Assembly: GCA_005788145.1 (NCBI GenBank)
Contig: SXYY01000186.1
Coordinates: 1 to 8,219, forward strand
Source of the DNA: Bacteroidota bacterium
GTDB taxonomy: Bacteria; Bacteroidota; Bacteroidia; NS11-12g; UBA955
Reading direction: 5' to 3'
DNA: 8,219 nucleotides
Shown here: piece after piece, positions 1 through 7,045 of the stretch
Numbering within the stretch: position 1 is the first letter of the stretch
Layout of the letters: each line of letters begins with the position of its first letter
The notes under the pieces: generated by a model
What the model saw: the letters and a program-made list of their open reading frames with translations, nothing else
Database searches by the model: none
Told to the model about the DNA's origin: nothing
Translations under genes and position numbers: made by a program

Positions 1-106
1 CCGTTTTGCTCACGAAAGAGATTTTACCCGCAGAAGTTTTGTAAACTTGGGCTGAGGAAAACAAAGGCATTAATGCGATGGCAGCAAGGAAAATATATTT
101 TTTCAT
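1..106 (-). CDS. YceI-like secreted protein, N-terminal part only (cut by window edge)
   Basis: Reading the minus strand from the ATG at 106-104 gives an open frame of 35 codons to the window edge. It begins MKKYIFLAAIALMPLFSSAQ and continues VYKTSAGKISFVSKT. The first 19 residues are a clear signal peptide: two lysines, a hydrophobic core, and a likely cut after SSA just before Q20. The mature start, with KTSAGKISFVSKT, resembles Bacteroidota YceI-family proteins, which are periplasmic lipocalin-like proteins that bind polyisoprenoid or other lipids. The family call is from memory of the N-terminal pattern only, because the conserved core lies outside the window. The gene is 58 bases downstream of the OB-fold protein gene on the same strand, so co-transcription is plausible. 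It could be another small secreted protein. Confidence 0.6.
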   Translation of the reverse strand, partial: MKKYIFLAAIALMPLFSSAQVYKTSAGKISFVSKT

Positions 107-164
107 GGTTTTATTTTGATTGTGGTTGTTGTTATTGATTTTTCAGCAATGGTTTTTGTGGGGG

Positions 165-695
165 TTACTTTGCGTCTGGTTGTTCGCCCGATTCCGATTC
201 GGCGTGATCCAATGATTTTGAGACATCGGCTTTGTGTTGTTCCAAATTGAGAATTGTGCAGCGACTCATATCAATCTTTTTCTCCGCAAACAAGTCGTCC
301 GCAGACATTGGCACCATCAAGCCATCACAAACACACTGCAGCGTAACTACATCGCCAGCGACAACCCCGCTCACAGTGGATTTGTAATCTTGGTGAAAAT
401 TGGCATTAACGTTAAAGCCCTCAACCCCAGTTTTGATTTGAAGGGTTAGGCTGCTATCGCCCATGACATCGGCCACTTCCCCGGAAAATTTCACGCTCTT
501 ACCAACGAAAGCTGAAAAGGTTCTCGCTGCGCCGGTGTCGGCATCCAGCGAACTCACCCATTCTTGTAGGTTCTTTTCAAAATCTGGCGCACCAGTCGAT
601 TGATTTTCAGGAGGCGTGGTCCAAAGTTTGTAACCGACCAAGCAACCAACGATGAAAATTACCAATACTACCTGGAGAATGCGACGTTTGTTCAT
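165..695 (-). CDS. Membrane-anchored OB-fold protein (tRNA_anti-like family)
   Basis: A 176-residue protein if started at the ATG at 695. The frame stays open to 770, but that extension would run into the divergent promoter region, and the 695 start gives a normal N-terminus (MNKRRILQVV followed by a hydrophobic stretch). Residues 6-22 form one membrane segment or uncleaved signal anchor. Residues about 60-150 match the beta-rich pattern of the tRNA_anti-like OB-fold family common in Bacteroidota: GKSVKFSGEV (65-74), a central strand SLTLQIK, then GDVVTLQCVCDG (114-125) and a terminal cysteine strand SRCTILNL (144-151). C123 and C146 are in the positions where the family usually keeps cysteines. 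The tail is hydrophilic and acidic. Molecular function is unknown; the fold name does not imply tRNA binding. It probably forms a unit with the YceI-like gene downstream, a pairing that I recall from other Bacteroidota. Confidence 0.72.
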   Translation of the reverse strand: MNKRRILQVVLVIFIVGCLVGYKLWTTPPENQSTGAPDFEKNLQEWVSSLDADTGAARTFSAFVGKSVKFSGEVADVMGDSSLTLQIKTGVEGFNVNANFHQDYKSTVSGVVAGDVVTLQCVCDGLMVPMSADDLFAEKKIDMSRCTILNLEQHKADVSKSLDHAESESGEQPDAK

Positions 696-708
696 AGATT
701 TTGTGATT

Positions 709-726
709 TTTGCAACTAGTTGTAAA
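709..726. promoter_or_regulatory. 18-base near-palindrome in divergent promoter region, candidate operator
   Basis: TTTGCAACTAGTTGTAAA reads the same on both strands except for one base pair (G712 against T723). The inner ten bases CAACTAGTTG are perfectly symmetric. It lies between the divergent OB-fold gene (start 695) and amidohydrolase gene (start 774), overlapping the TTTG that would be the -33 element of the weak plus-strand promoter proposed at 709-742. A dimeric regulator could bind here, but no regulator gene is present in the window. Confidence 0.35.
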
Positions 727-742
727 GATGTTGCGTATTTTG
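709..742 (+). promoter_or_regulatory. Weak candidate promoter for the amidohydrolase gene
   Basis: TTTG at 709-712 and TATTTTG at 736-742 are separated by 23 bases. This loosely resembles the Bacteroidota pair TTTG and TAnnTTTG, although the second box is one base short of consensus and the spacing is at the long end. Transcription would start about 25 bases ahead of the ATG at 774. This is a visual match only. Confidence 0.2.
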
Positions 743-773
743 TAACAACAAATGTGCCACTAACCCCCAAAAG

Positions 774-2411
774 ATGAAGCGATTGTTTTTAATATTTCTG
801 ATTGTTTTTTTTAGCCAATTCACCTTGAGCGCTCAAAATCAATCAAATAGAGTGATTTACACGGCAGAAAAAATTTACTTGGCCGATACGGGCTTTACCA
901 CGGCAACTGCCATGGTTGTAGAGAATGGCGTCATTTTGTACACGGGGAATGTCAGAACAGCCGATTCCCTCTACCCAACCATACCCAAGATGGAGTTTCC
1001 CGGCAAATTCATCTATCCCGGATTCATTGATGCGCACTGTCATTTCTTGGCCTATTCAAAAGGACTCACAGAAGTAGACCTCGTGGGTTGCAAATCCGAG
1101 GCTGATGCAGTGAAACGCGCAAAAAAGTTCAGCAAAAAAAACACACTGCCGTGGTTGATTGGACGGGGTTGGGACCAAAATGATTGGGTAACGAAATCGT
1201 ATCCGGGTATGGCATTGCTCGACAAAGCCTTTCCCAACACTCCGGTGTGTTTGAGCAGGATCGATGGTCACGCCGTTTGGATAAACTCCGCTGCAGTGAA
1301 AGCACTAAACCTCAACACAGAATCAGTAATCCCCGGTGGGGAGTTTGTGAAAGTCAACGGAAAATTTCAAGGTATTTGCATCGACAATGCCGCAGACTTG
1401 GTGAAATCGCAATTGCCAAAGGCACCCTTCAGCGCCTGGGAAAAGGGACTTGCCACGGGATTGAAAAACTGTCACGCGCAAGGACTTACCCAAATCGCCG
1501 AAGCCGGTATCTCGCAAGACGATATCACCCTGATCAAGGATTTACAAAAACAAGGCAAACTCGATTTACGCATATATGGCATGCTTTCCTTGAGCGATGA
1601 AAATTTGGGTTACATCTCCCAAAATGGGATGATTTACACCGACTTGTTTACCATGCGATCTGTAAAAATGTACCTTGACGGCGCATTGGGGTCTCGCGGA
1701 GCCCTATTAAAAGGGGATTATTGCGACCAACTCGGACACAAAGGATTGCAAATCATTGATGAGGCGAAATTTGAGATGTATCAAGTGTATCTGCTGAACA
1801 AAGGATTTCAAGTCTGCGTACACGCCATCGGTGATAGCGCCAATGCCATTGCACTTCGCACATTCCAAAAGAACATTCCCGAAGGCTATGATGCCCGTTG
1901 GCGCATTGAGCACGCACAGATTGTCAATGCCAAAGACCAGAAAATTTTTGCCAAACGCAGCATTATCCCCAGCGTTCAACCCACCCATGCCACTTCGGAT
2001 GCGCCATGGGCCGATGAGCGATTGTGCGGCACAGTTGCCAAAGGCGGTTACGCATATCAAAACCTACTTTCCCAAGCCAAAGTCATTGCATTGGGTACAG
2101 ACTTCCCAGTAGAGGGCATATCGCCCATTAACACATTCTACGCCGCAACACAGCGCATGGATGCCGCGGGAAAACTTGAACGTCCTTTCATTGGAGAGCA
2201 AGCCCTCTCGCGCAAGCAAGCGATGTGGGGTATGACATTGTGGGCGGCTTATGCCAATTTTGACGAAACGCGCACAGGCTCTTTGGAAGCAGGGAAAATG
2301 GCTGATTTCATTGTCATGGACACCGATTTGATGACCGTAGCGACTGAAAAAATTCCCAAAGCGAAGGTTTGGCATACTTACATTGGCGGACAGGCTGTTT
2401 TTGAGCGTTAA
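774..2411 (+). CDS. Exported metal-dependent amidohydrolase (Amidohydro_3 / YtcJ-like)
   Basis: A 545-residue protein, normal length for the YtcJ-type branch of the amidohydrolase superfamily, which hydrolyses C-N bonds in amides or cyclic ureides; the substrate here cannot be told. Residues 1-20 are a signal peptide (cut near LSA-Q21), so it should act in the periplasm or at the outer membrane. Visible landmarks are: YPGFIDAHCH at 81-90 with the first metal pair H88 and H90; DGH at 164-166; VKMYLDGALGSRGA at 297-310, where K298 may be the bridging lysine; H350 in VHAIGD; H380 in RIEHAQ; QPTH at 402-405; and D443 in GTDFPVE. The C-terminal TGSLEAGKMADFIVMD (501-516) is the strand that closes the small beta-sandwich. 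All expected active-site positions appear intact. It is a monocistronic gene, divergent from the OB-fold gene. Confidence 0.93.
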   Translation: MKRLFLIFLIVFFSQFTLSAQNQSNRVIYTAEKIYLADTGFTTATAMVVENGVILYTGNVRTADSLYPTIPKMEFPGKFIYPGFIDAHCHFLAYSKGLTEVDLVGCKSEADAVKRAKKFSKKNTLPWLIGRGWDQNDWVTKSYPGMALLDKAFPNTPVCLSRIDGHAVWINSAAVKALNLNTESVIPGGEFVKVNGKFQGICIDNAADLVKSQLPKAPFSAWEKGLATGLKNCHAQGLTQIAEAGISQDDITLIKDLQKQGKLDLRIYGMLSLSDENLGYISQNGMIYTDLFTMRSVKMYLDGALGSRGALLKGDYCDQLGHKGLQIIDEAKFEMYQVYLLNKGFQVCVHAIGDSANAIALRTFQKNIPEGYDARWRIEHAQIVNAKDQKIFAKRSIIPSVQPTHATSDAPWADERLCGTVAKGGYAYQNLLSQAKVIALGTDFPVEGISPINTFYAATQRMDAAGKLERPFIGEQALSRKQAMWGMTLWAAYANFDETRTGSLEAGKMADFIVMDTDLMTVATEKIPKAKVWHTYIGGQAVFER

Positions 2412-2420
2412 AGATTTTAA

Positions 2421-2519
2421 TTCAACTCAAGTACTTTTTTGCTGATTGTAACCCATAATCCCGATTTTGCGAAGAAAACAGATCGCATCATAGAAATGGC
2501 AGACGGCGCTGTTATTTGA
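2421..2519 (+). pseudogene. C-terminal remnant of an ABC transporter ATPase (LolD/MacB-like)
   Basis: An open frame of 32 sense codons starting right after a stop at 2418-2420 and ending in TGA at 2517-2519. Its translation includes LLIVTHNPDFAKKTDRII and ends EMADGAVI. This is the end of an ABC ATPase: the switch-histidine (H-loop) segment LLIVTHN, then the DRIIEMADG strand pair that closes LolD/MacB-type ATPases. The Walker A, signature and Walker B regions are absent, and the stop at 2418-2420 blocks upstream extension. Only about 10 bases separate it from the amidohydrolase stop, so the rest of the gene has been deleted or displaced. There is no start codon context. It is best read as a dead 3' scar left by a rearrangement next to the tRNA-Cys gene. 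Confidence 0.65.
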
Positions 2520-2532
2520 GAATTATTTTTCG

Positions 2533-2540
2533 TATTATTG
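2533..2540 (+). promoter_or_regulatory. Possible -7 element for tRNA-Cys
   Basis: TATTATTG differs from the Bacteroidota -7 element TAnnTTTG at one base and lies 13 bases ahead of the mature tRNA 5' end, a sensible place for a promoter. The nearest TTTG upstream (2515-2518) is only 14 bases away, shorter than the usual spacing. Confidence 0.3.
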
Positions 2541-2553
2541 CACTCCCTAAAAA

Positions 2554-2627
2554 GGTCGGATGGCCGAGTGGCTAGGCACGGGTCTGCAAAACCCTTTACA
2601 GCGGTTCGAATCCGCTTCCGACCTCCA
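2554..2627 (+). tRNA. tRNA-Cys (anticodon GCA), CCA encoded
   Basis: All arms fold. The acceptor stem GGTCGGA (2554-2560) pairs with TCCGACC (2617-2623). The D-arm GCC...GGC sits at 2563-2575. The anticodon loop CTGCAAA carries GCA at 2586-2588 between GGGT and ACCC. The T-arm AGCGG/CCGCT encloses TTCGAAT (2605-2611). The discriminator base is T2624, as expected for cysteine tRNA, and CCA (2625-2627) is encoded. Length is 71 nt without CCA. It is a single tRNA gene with its own terminator just downstream. Confidence 0.95.
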
Positions 2628-2631
2628 AACG

Positions 2632-2664
2632 AAGCCCCCTTGTTGAAAACGAGGGGGCTTTTTT
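2632..2664 (+). terminator. Rho-independent terminator of tRNA-Cys
   Basis: AAGCCCCCT (2632-2640) and AGGGGGCTT (2652-2660) form a perfect 9-bp GC-rich stem with an 11-base loop, followed by a run of T to 2664. It begins five bases after the tRNA CCA. It lies between the tRNA and the end of the convergent Kelch-like gene. On the minus strand the hairpin lacks a solid T run (TTCGTTTGG), so it is mainly a plus-strand terminator. Confidence 0.9.
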
Positions 2665-2670
2665 ATGTTG

Positions 2671-4578
2671 TTACGGATTGATAATCAATTGTTCTTGCAG
2701 AACTACCCCTCCGGCTTCAAGCACTACTTGATAGGTTTTGGCGCGGTTGGGATCGTACAGGGGCAAGGCAAAAACACTTTCGCCTTTGGGCAATCCGCCC
2801 GGAAATTCGTGTCTTAATATCGTTTTGTTGGATTCATCGCGAAGGGTCAGGGTGCAAGGCCCTTCCTGCTCCATGTGGATCATGAAATAAACTTTCCCGT
2901 TCTCGGTATTCGTAAAGGCTTGAAAATGGATTTGTCCGTTGTTACCTTGTGTGACCACTTTCGCCTCCTTGAGCGCTAATTTCTGTGCGGGGTCGCGAAA
3001 TTCGCTGTTGCGTTTCCAATACACCGCATAGGCATGCGATTCGGCTTTGCTTTCGTCGGCATCATTGTCGAAAAAAACATTGGGCGCCGTGGTTGAGAAA
3101 CCTCCCACGAGGTAGCCAAAGAGCTGGGAATCGCCTTGCAAGGATTCCAGATCAATCACATCAGTACCTTCCATGCGCGGAACCGTATTCGCCGGAATGA
3201 ATTCGGTGCCCGCCCCTACCCCTTTGGGCAGATGAATGGGCAGTGCATATTCACTGTATTCGTTGGCTGCCGTGCGCTCGATGAGCGATACCGTGGAAAC
3301 CACAGGCACATCGGGATCTTGGGTTAACAAGCCCGAATCATTGAAAAAATACTGGGCGATGCCACCAAAAAACAGAAAAAACTGTGCATCCACCTTGTAG
3401 GAATAGAGCGATGTATGGGCGCTGTGGTATTGGTTTAGCAGTTGGTTAAATCTGTTTATGGGTTTGATGGTACTGGAATCTGCATTGATCTCCAGCAGGT
3501 TGGTGTATGGAATGTTGGCGCGTTCTTGAAAGACGCCAGAAAACACCAACAGATCTTTTTGAACCGGAGGGAAGGGAGAAGCAGCAATGTTATCACCATC
3601 GATGAGAATTTGGTCAGCGCTTCCACTTCCCACTTGCGCGAGCCTGTGATGCAGCGATTCCATGACATTCACATCACGACGACGGAATTGACTGTCGATG
3701 AGGGGTGAGTGCCAGATGACAATCTCCTTTGTTTGCGTTGATTTTTTGCGGCTTTTGCGCTTTTTGTGCGATTTGACAGTGACATTGGTCAACTGAAATC
3801 TGCGCACACCATGGTGGTATTCTTGTTCGAAACCAGGTCCGTTTTGCGGTCCCATGGGATTGTATAAACCATCGAAGCGATGTCCGCCCACCAAGTAAAA
3901 AGTGATTACCGGCTGTTTGTGTGGGTAATAGTCGATCTGATTGAACATGGCACCCCCGGTGAGTGCAAATTGGGGATCGGTCCATTGTTCAAAGGCAGAT
4001 AAAAGTGTAGCCAACGGGAGTTGTTTCTTTTTGATTTGGTTTTTGCGCGAATTGGGTTCGGTTTGTTTGGCGAATTCGCTGCTGAGCTTGGCCAAATCCA
4101 CCTTTGTGAGGTAGGGAAAGGTGCGATGCGCTTCGGGGTCAGTGAAACGCGATGGCGGCGAGAACAGGGAAATGTCTTTTCGACAGGGCAACCCATATCC
4201 ACCAACGAGGTAGAGGAGGTTATCTTCTTGGTGGAACAGCATATTGGTGGAAGCCAATTGCGATTGGAGTGAGGGATTTAGGTTTTGGATGGACAGTGAA
4301 TCTACGGTTTGGGATTCCGGATCAACACAATAGATATAGCGATTGGCGTGGGCGGAATCGAAGGCCCGGAAAGGCTGCCTTCGATGGAGCCCGTCGCGGC
4401 GGCCACCGAATAAATACCATTTCCCTTGATATTGGGCCGCCGCAAATGAATGCAATTGCGGCATATTCGGAATTTTCAATGGTTGTATTCCCAGTGAAAA
4501 TGCATTTTGCGCTAGCAGACCATTGGTCCACATGGAAATAAAAAGTACAATCAAAACCGAAAAGCGAAGCCCACCCAT
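2671..4578 (-). CDS. Secreted Kelch-like beta-propeller protein with C-terminal Ig-like domain
   Basis: The frame is open to 4644 (657 codons), but the ATG at 4578 gives a clean 23-residue signal peptide, MGGLRFSVLIVLFISMWTNG then LLA before Q, and leaves a short leader behind the -7-like box at 4623-4630; the ATG at 4617 is the alternative. In 657-residue numbering, six hydrophobic strand motifs of the Kelch blade type are visible: WYLFGG (76-81), LYLVGG (144-149), FYLVGG (249-254), LLVFSG (365-370), FFLFFGG (422-428) and YLVGG (511-515), suggesting a six-bladed propeller. Residues 291-302 are a very basic insert (KSHKKRKSRKKS). Residues about 556-657 look like a beta-sandwich, ending in YQVVLEAGGVVLQEQLIINP, which faintly recalls type IX secretion tails but lacks a clear signature. 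It is probably exported, and the partner is unknown. Confidence 0.75.
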   Translation of the reverse strand: MGGLRFSVLIVLFISMWTNGLLAQNAFSLGIQPLKIPNMPQLHSFAAAQYQGKWYLFGGRRDGLHRRQPFRAFDSAHANRYIYCVDPESQTVDSLSIQNLNPSLQSQLASTNMLFHQEDNLLYLVGGYGLPCRKDISLFSPPSRFTDPEAHRTFPYLTKVDLAKLSSEFAKQTEPNSRKNQIKKKQLPLATLLSAFEQWTDPQFALTGGAMFNQIDYYPHKQPVITFYLVGGHRFDGLYNPMGPQNGPGFEQEYHHGVRRFQLTNVTVKSHKKRKSRKKSTQTKEIVIWHSPLIDSQFRRRDVNVMESLHHRLAQVGSGSADQILIDGDNIAASPFPPVQKDLLVFSGVFQERANIPYTNLLEINADSSTIKPINRFNQLLNQYHSAHTSLYSYKVDAQFFLFFGGIAQYFFNDSGLLTQDPDVPVVSTVSLIERTAANEYSEYALPIHLPKGVGAGTEFIPANTVPRMEGTDVIDLESLQGDSQLFGYLVGGFSTTAPNVFFDNDADESKAESHAYAVYWKRNSEFRDPAQKLALKEAKVVTQGNNGQIHFQAFTNTENGKVYFMIHMEQEGPCTLTLRDESNKTILRHEFPGGLPKGESVFALPLYDPNRAKTYQVVLEAGGVVLQEQLIINP

Positions 4579-4622
4579 TAATTGAGGGCATCGCAGAATG
4601 ATTGAAATCCTTCGCATCCACG

Positions 4623-4630
4623 CAAAGGTA
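4623..4630 (-). promoter_or_regulatory. -7 promoter element (TACCTTTG) for the Kelch-like gene
   Basis: Read on the minus strand, TACCTTTG matches the Bacteroidota consensus TAnnTTTG exactly. Transcription would start near 4619, about 40 bases ahead of the ATG at 4578 but essentially on top of the ATG at 4617; this supports the shorter protein. No convincing -33 TTG is seen at the right distance. A second exact match, TAAATTTG, lies some 20 bases further upstream. Confidence 0.45.
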
Positions 4631-4697
4631 GTGCTGTACAGCAAATTTATCCTTTACATCGGTCAAGGGGCCCAAAAGTTTGTCGTAATTTCGCTTC

Positions 4698-5108
4698 ATG
4701 GCAACCGCAAGCACCAAATACCTCGGACAATTACGTTGTAGCAACATTCATCTGCAAAGTGGCACAGAGATTTTCACCGATGCACCCACTGACAACAAAG
4801 GGATGGGATCGGCCTTCTCTCCCACCGATTTGTGCGCGCTGAGTTTAACCACTTGCATCATTACCACCATCGGCATTTACGCACAAACCAAAGGATTTAA
4901 AATCACGGAAATCACAGCCGACACCACCAAACACATGGCCTCGGACCCACGTAGAATTTCCAAAATTAGCAGCCACATTCACATCAATTTACCCACCGGC
5001 CTACCCGAAAACATCCAAGAAATCTTGATCCGGGTAGCCAATACTTGTCCGGTTGCACGCAGTTTGCACCCCGACATCGAGAAAGATTTGGTGATTACTT
5101 TCTCCTAA
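4698..5108 (+). CDS. OsmC family protein (thiol peroxidase-like)
   Basis: A 136-residue protein, the usual size for single-domain OsmC/Ohr-family proteins, cytoplasmic dimers that reduce organic or fatty-acid hydroperoxides with two cysteines. The expected features are present: the helix SPTDLCALSLTTC ending in the peroxidatic cysteine C53, and the second redox cysteine C117 in the ANTCPVARSLHP segment (114-125). The first strand region FTDAPTDNKGMGSAFSPTDL also fits the family. It resembles the YhfA-like OsmC branch more than Ohr, because it lacks the long N-terminal Ohr strands; the substrate is therefore uncertain. The ATG at 4698 is the natural start. It is divergent from the Kelch-like gene and its stop is only 11 bases from the stop of the convergent YeiH-like gene. 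Confidence 0.9.
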   Translation: MATASTKYLGQLRCSNIHLQSGTEIFTDAPTDNKGMGSAFSPTDLCALSLTTCIITTIGIYAQTKGFKITEITADTTKHMASDPRRISKISSHIHINLPTGLPENIQEILIRVANTCPVARSLHPDIEKDLVITFS

Positions 5109-5119
5109 GCGCAATCCAT

Positions 5120-6100
5120 TCAGCGCATCAACACAAGCATCAATCCCAAAAGGGAGAGTTGAAGCACGAACATCACTAAGCCAAAGCGGAGACCACGACT
5201 GCCCGCTTGCAGCAATTTCTTGAAGCTGACTTTGAGTCCGATCGCAGCCATCGCCACAGTGAGGATGACTTTTCCCATGTATTCAATGTCTTTGAGGGCG
5301 GGTTTGGGCATATCGACCACACTCACAACAAACGTGACGATGATGAATCCAATCAAGTACCAGGGCAATTTGAAGTAGCGTTTCCAGTTGCCCTCGGCGC
5401 TGCGTTGGGTGAGGTAGGTCATGAAAATCAAACCAGGGGTTAGCAGTGCTACGCGGGCCAATTTTACGGTAATGGCCACATCTCCTGCCGATTTTCCAAT
5501 GGCAAAGCCGGCGCCGGCCACATTGCCCACAGAGTGCAGGGAACCACCCACCAAATATCCGATGGCCGAGGAAGCCACATCGCTGCTGGGCCAATCGATT
5601 TGAAGCAAAGCCCATGGCAAAACGAGCATGCCAAAGGTCCCCAACAGATTGACAACCGCCATGGCGATGGCCACATCTTCTTTGTTTTGTTTTTGGAGCG
5701 ATGGCGCAAGGGCGGCGATGGCGCTGGATCCACAAATGGCTGTACCGAAGCCCACCAAAATGCCGGTGTTACCCGGACAGTTGAATCGCTTGGAAAGAAA
5801 AAACGACAGAAAAAGCACTGCAAAGACCACCACCGCTACCCCAACAAAAGGCTGAACGCCCAAAACGGCGATATCGGTGTAGTTGATACCAACGGCAAGG
5901 AACAATATGGAAAGTTCCAACATTTTGGAACTGGCGTAAGTGATTCCCGATTCCAGGGCTGAAGGGAGTTTCAGCAAATTGCCGAGGAGCATTCCCAAAA
6001 TCAAGGCAATGAGGATCCCATTGAATGCGGGTGGCGTGAATTTTTCCGCTACAACCGCCACCAATCCCAACCCAACGGCGAACAACATCCCTTTCAACAT
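5120..6100 (-). CDS. YeiH family membrane transporter (putative sulfate exporter family)
   Basis: A 326-residue, strongly hydrophobic protein with about ten membrane segments, the normal size for the YeiH family (annotated as putative sulfate exporters, a function weakly established). Family landmarks are clear: GFGTAICGSSAIAALAP at 117-133, the GGSLHSVGNVAGAGFA segment at 185-200, and TVKLARVALLTP at 211-222. The first two are the conserved loops thought to line the transport path in this fold. The start at 6100 (MLKGMLFAVG) leads straight into the first membrane helix; M5 is a possible alternative. Downstream of the TauE/SafE-like gene on the same strand with a 153-base gap, so it may be expressed separately or by read-through. 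The substrate is inferred from family naming only. Confidence 0.9.
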   Translation of the reverse strand: MLKGMLFAVGLGLVAVVAEKFTPPAFNGILIALILGMLLGNLLKLPSALESGITYASSKMLELSILFLAVGINYTDIAVLGVQPFVGVAVVVFAVLFLSFFLSKRFNCPGNTGILVGFGTAICGSSAIAALAPSLQKQNKEDVAIAMAVVNLLGTFGMLVLPWALLQIDWPSSDVASSAIGYLVGGSLHSVGNVAGAGFAIGKSAGDVAITVKLARVALLTPGLIFMTYLTQRSAEGNWKRYFKLPWYLIGFIIVTFVVSVVDMPKPALKDIEYMGKVILTVAMAAIGLKVSFKKLLQAGSRGLRFGLVMFVLQLSLLGLMLVLMR

Positions 6101-6253
6101 GTTGCAAAAATGGTCTAAAAAAATGAAGAGTTCTGTGCTTTTGGTTACAAATCACAGCGATGGGAAATTCGTACCTTCGACGTGGGCAGCATCGCTCCTT
6201 GAATATGGACATAGTGGGCAGGCCCAGCGCTGTCTAACTTCTTGTCAAAAGGT

Positions 6254-7045
6254 CTAACCAAAATATCGCACCATCAACAGGGCCGACATCAAAAGCAGTA
6301 AGAAACCGAAAAACAAGCGAAACTTCTGGTTACTGATCCGATGAAAAACGAATGCATTAGTCAACGTAAAGACCAAAATCCCAATGGCTATTTGCACGAG
6401 ATTCGTTTGGGTGAACCTTAAGCTGTTGCCAGTGATGCTTAATGTCAACAGTTGCACCAGAACCAATAATCCATAACAAACGGCTGTGGTTGCCCTGGCT
6501 TGTTGTTTATCGTTGTATTTCGCGAGCACATAGGTCGATAGCAAAGGACCACCCAAATTTGTCGCCCCGTGAATCAACCCCATCGCTACCAAATAGATTC
6601 GATCGCGTCTCAGTACCCATTCAATCGCATTGGGGAAGGCGTGAAAATAGAATCCAATGGACACCGCAGCCAAATACAAAGCAATGGCGATGGGTAAAAA
6701 GGCAGCGCCCACGATCGATTTGAGCAATAGTGTGCCCAAGGCTGTAGCGGGGAGTGAAAGTAAAACAAACCACTTTACGGTGGTCCACTGAACATGTCGC
6801 CACCCAACAATCGTTTGAATGAAACTCAAGCAGAGCGATACGGGCAACAGCACATTGAATATCTCTAGGTAATTGAGTCCGAGAATCAATAACAGCGGCG
6901 TACCCAAAAACAAAACGCCCACGCCGAACAGCGACTGTACCACAACAACTAAAGCCACCACAAGCGTTGGCAAATAGGGTGCGGTTAAATCAATCCATCC
7001 GTTGATATTCACGAAAGCAAGGTAAGAAAACGTTGCGTCAACCAC
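6254..7045 (-). CDS. TauE/SafE family permease (sulfite/organosulfonate exporter-type)
   Basis: A 263-residue membrane protein with about eight hydrophobic segments. It shows the two-fold repeat of the TauE/SafE family: first half SLFGVGVLFLGTPLLLILG at 38-56, second half GLIHGATNLGGPLLSTYV at 156-173. Family members export sulfite, sulfoacetate or related anions, but most, like this one, have no known substrate. The longest frame starts at a GTG (7045). A second GTG at 7012, opening VNINGWIDLTAPYL, is an alternative because a promoter-like TTTG-N20-TACCTTGC ends just in front of it. It lies upstream of the YeiH-like gene on the same strand, so both may handle related anions. A terminator at 7097-7132 separates it from the gene upstream. 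Confidence 0.85.
   Translation of the reverse strand: MVDATFSYLAFVNINGWIDLTAPYLPTLVVALVVVVQSLFGVGVLFLGTPLLLILGLNYLEIFNVLLPVSLCLSFIQTIVGWRHVQWTTVKWFVLLSLPATALGTLLLKSIVGAAFLPIAIALYLAAVSIGFYFHAFPNAIEWVLRRDRIYLVAMGLIHGATNLGGPLLSTYVLAKYNDKQQARATTAVCYGLLVLVQLLTLSITGNSLRFTQTNLVQIAIGILVFTLTNAFVFHRISNQKFRLFFGFLLLLMSALLMVRYFG

Noticed and set aside
696..770. N-terminal extension of the OB-fold protein to 770
   Set aside because: The extra 25 codons (MGVSGTFVVTKYATS...) cover the palindrome and promoter region and lie before a normal membrane-anchor N-terminus at 695.
4686..4693. TAATTTCG as a -7 promoter element for the OsmC gene
   Set aside because: One mismatch to TAnnTTTG and no TTG at the expected distance; it is so near the ATG (five bases or less) that the transcript would have no leader. 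Left as unproven.
5105..5126. Terminator hairpin between the convergent OsmC and YeiH-like genes
   Set aside because: Only GCGC tetramers can pair and no T run follows in either direction.
5534..5962. Plus-strand frame of 142 codons inside the YeiH-like gene
   Set aside because: A shadow of the membrane protein on the other strand; its product has low-complexity, unconserved character, while the minus strand carries intact family motifs.
6095..6104. CAACATGTTG palindrome over the YeiH-like start codon
   Set aside because: Ten bases of symmetry around ATG is common by chance, with no extension on either side.
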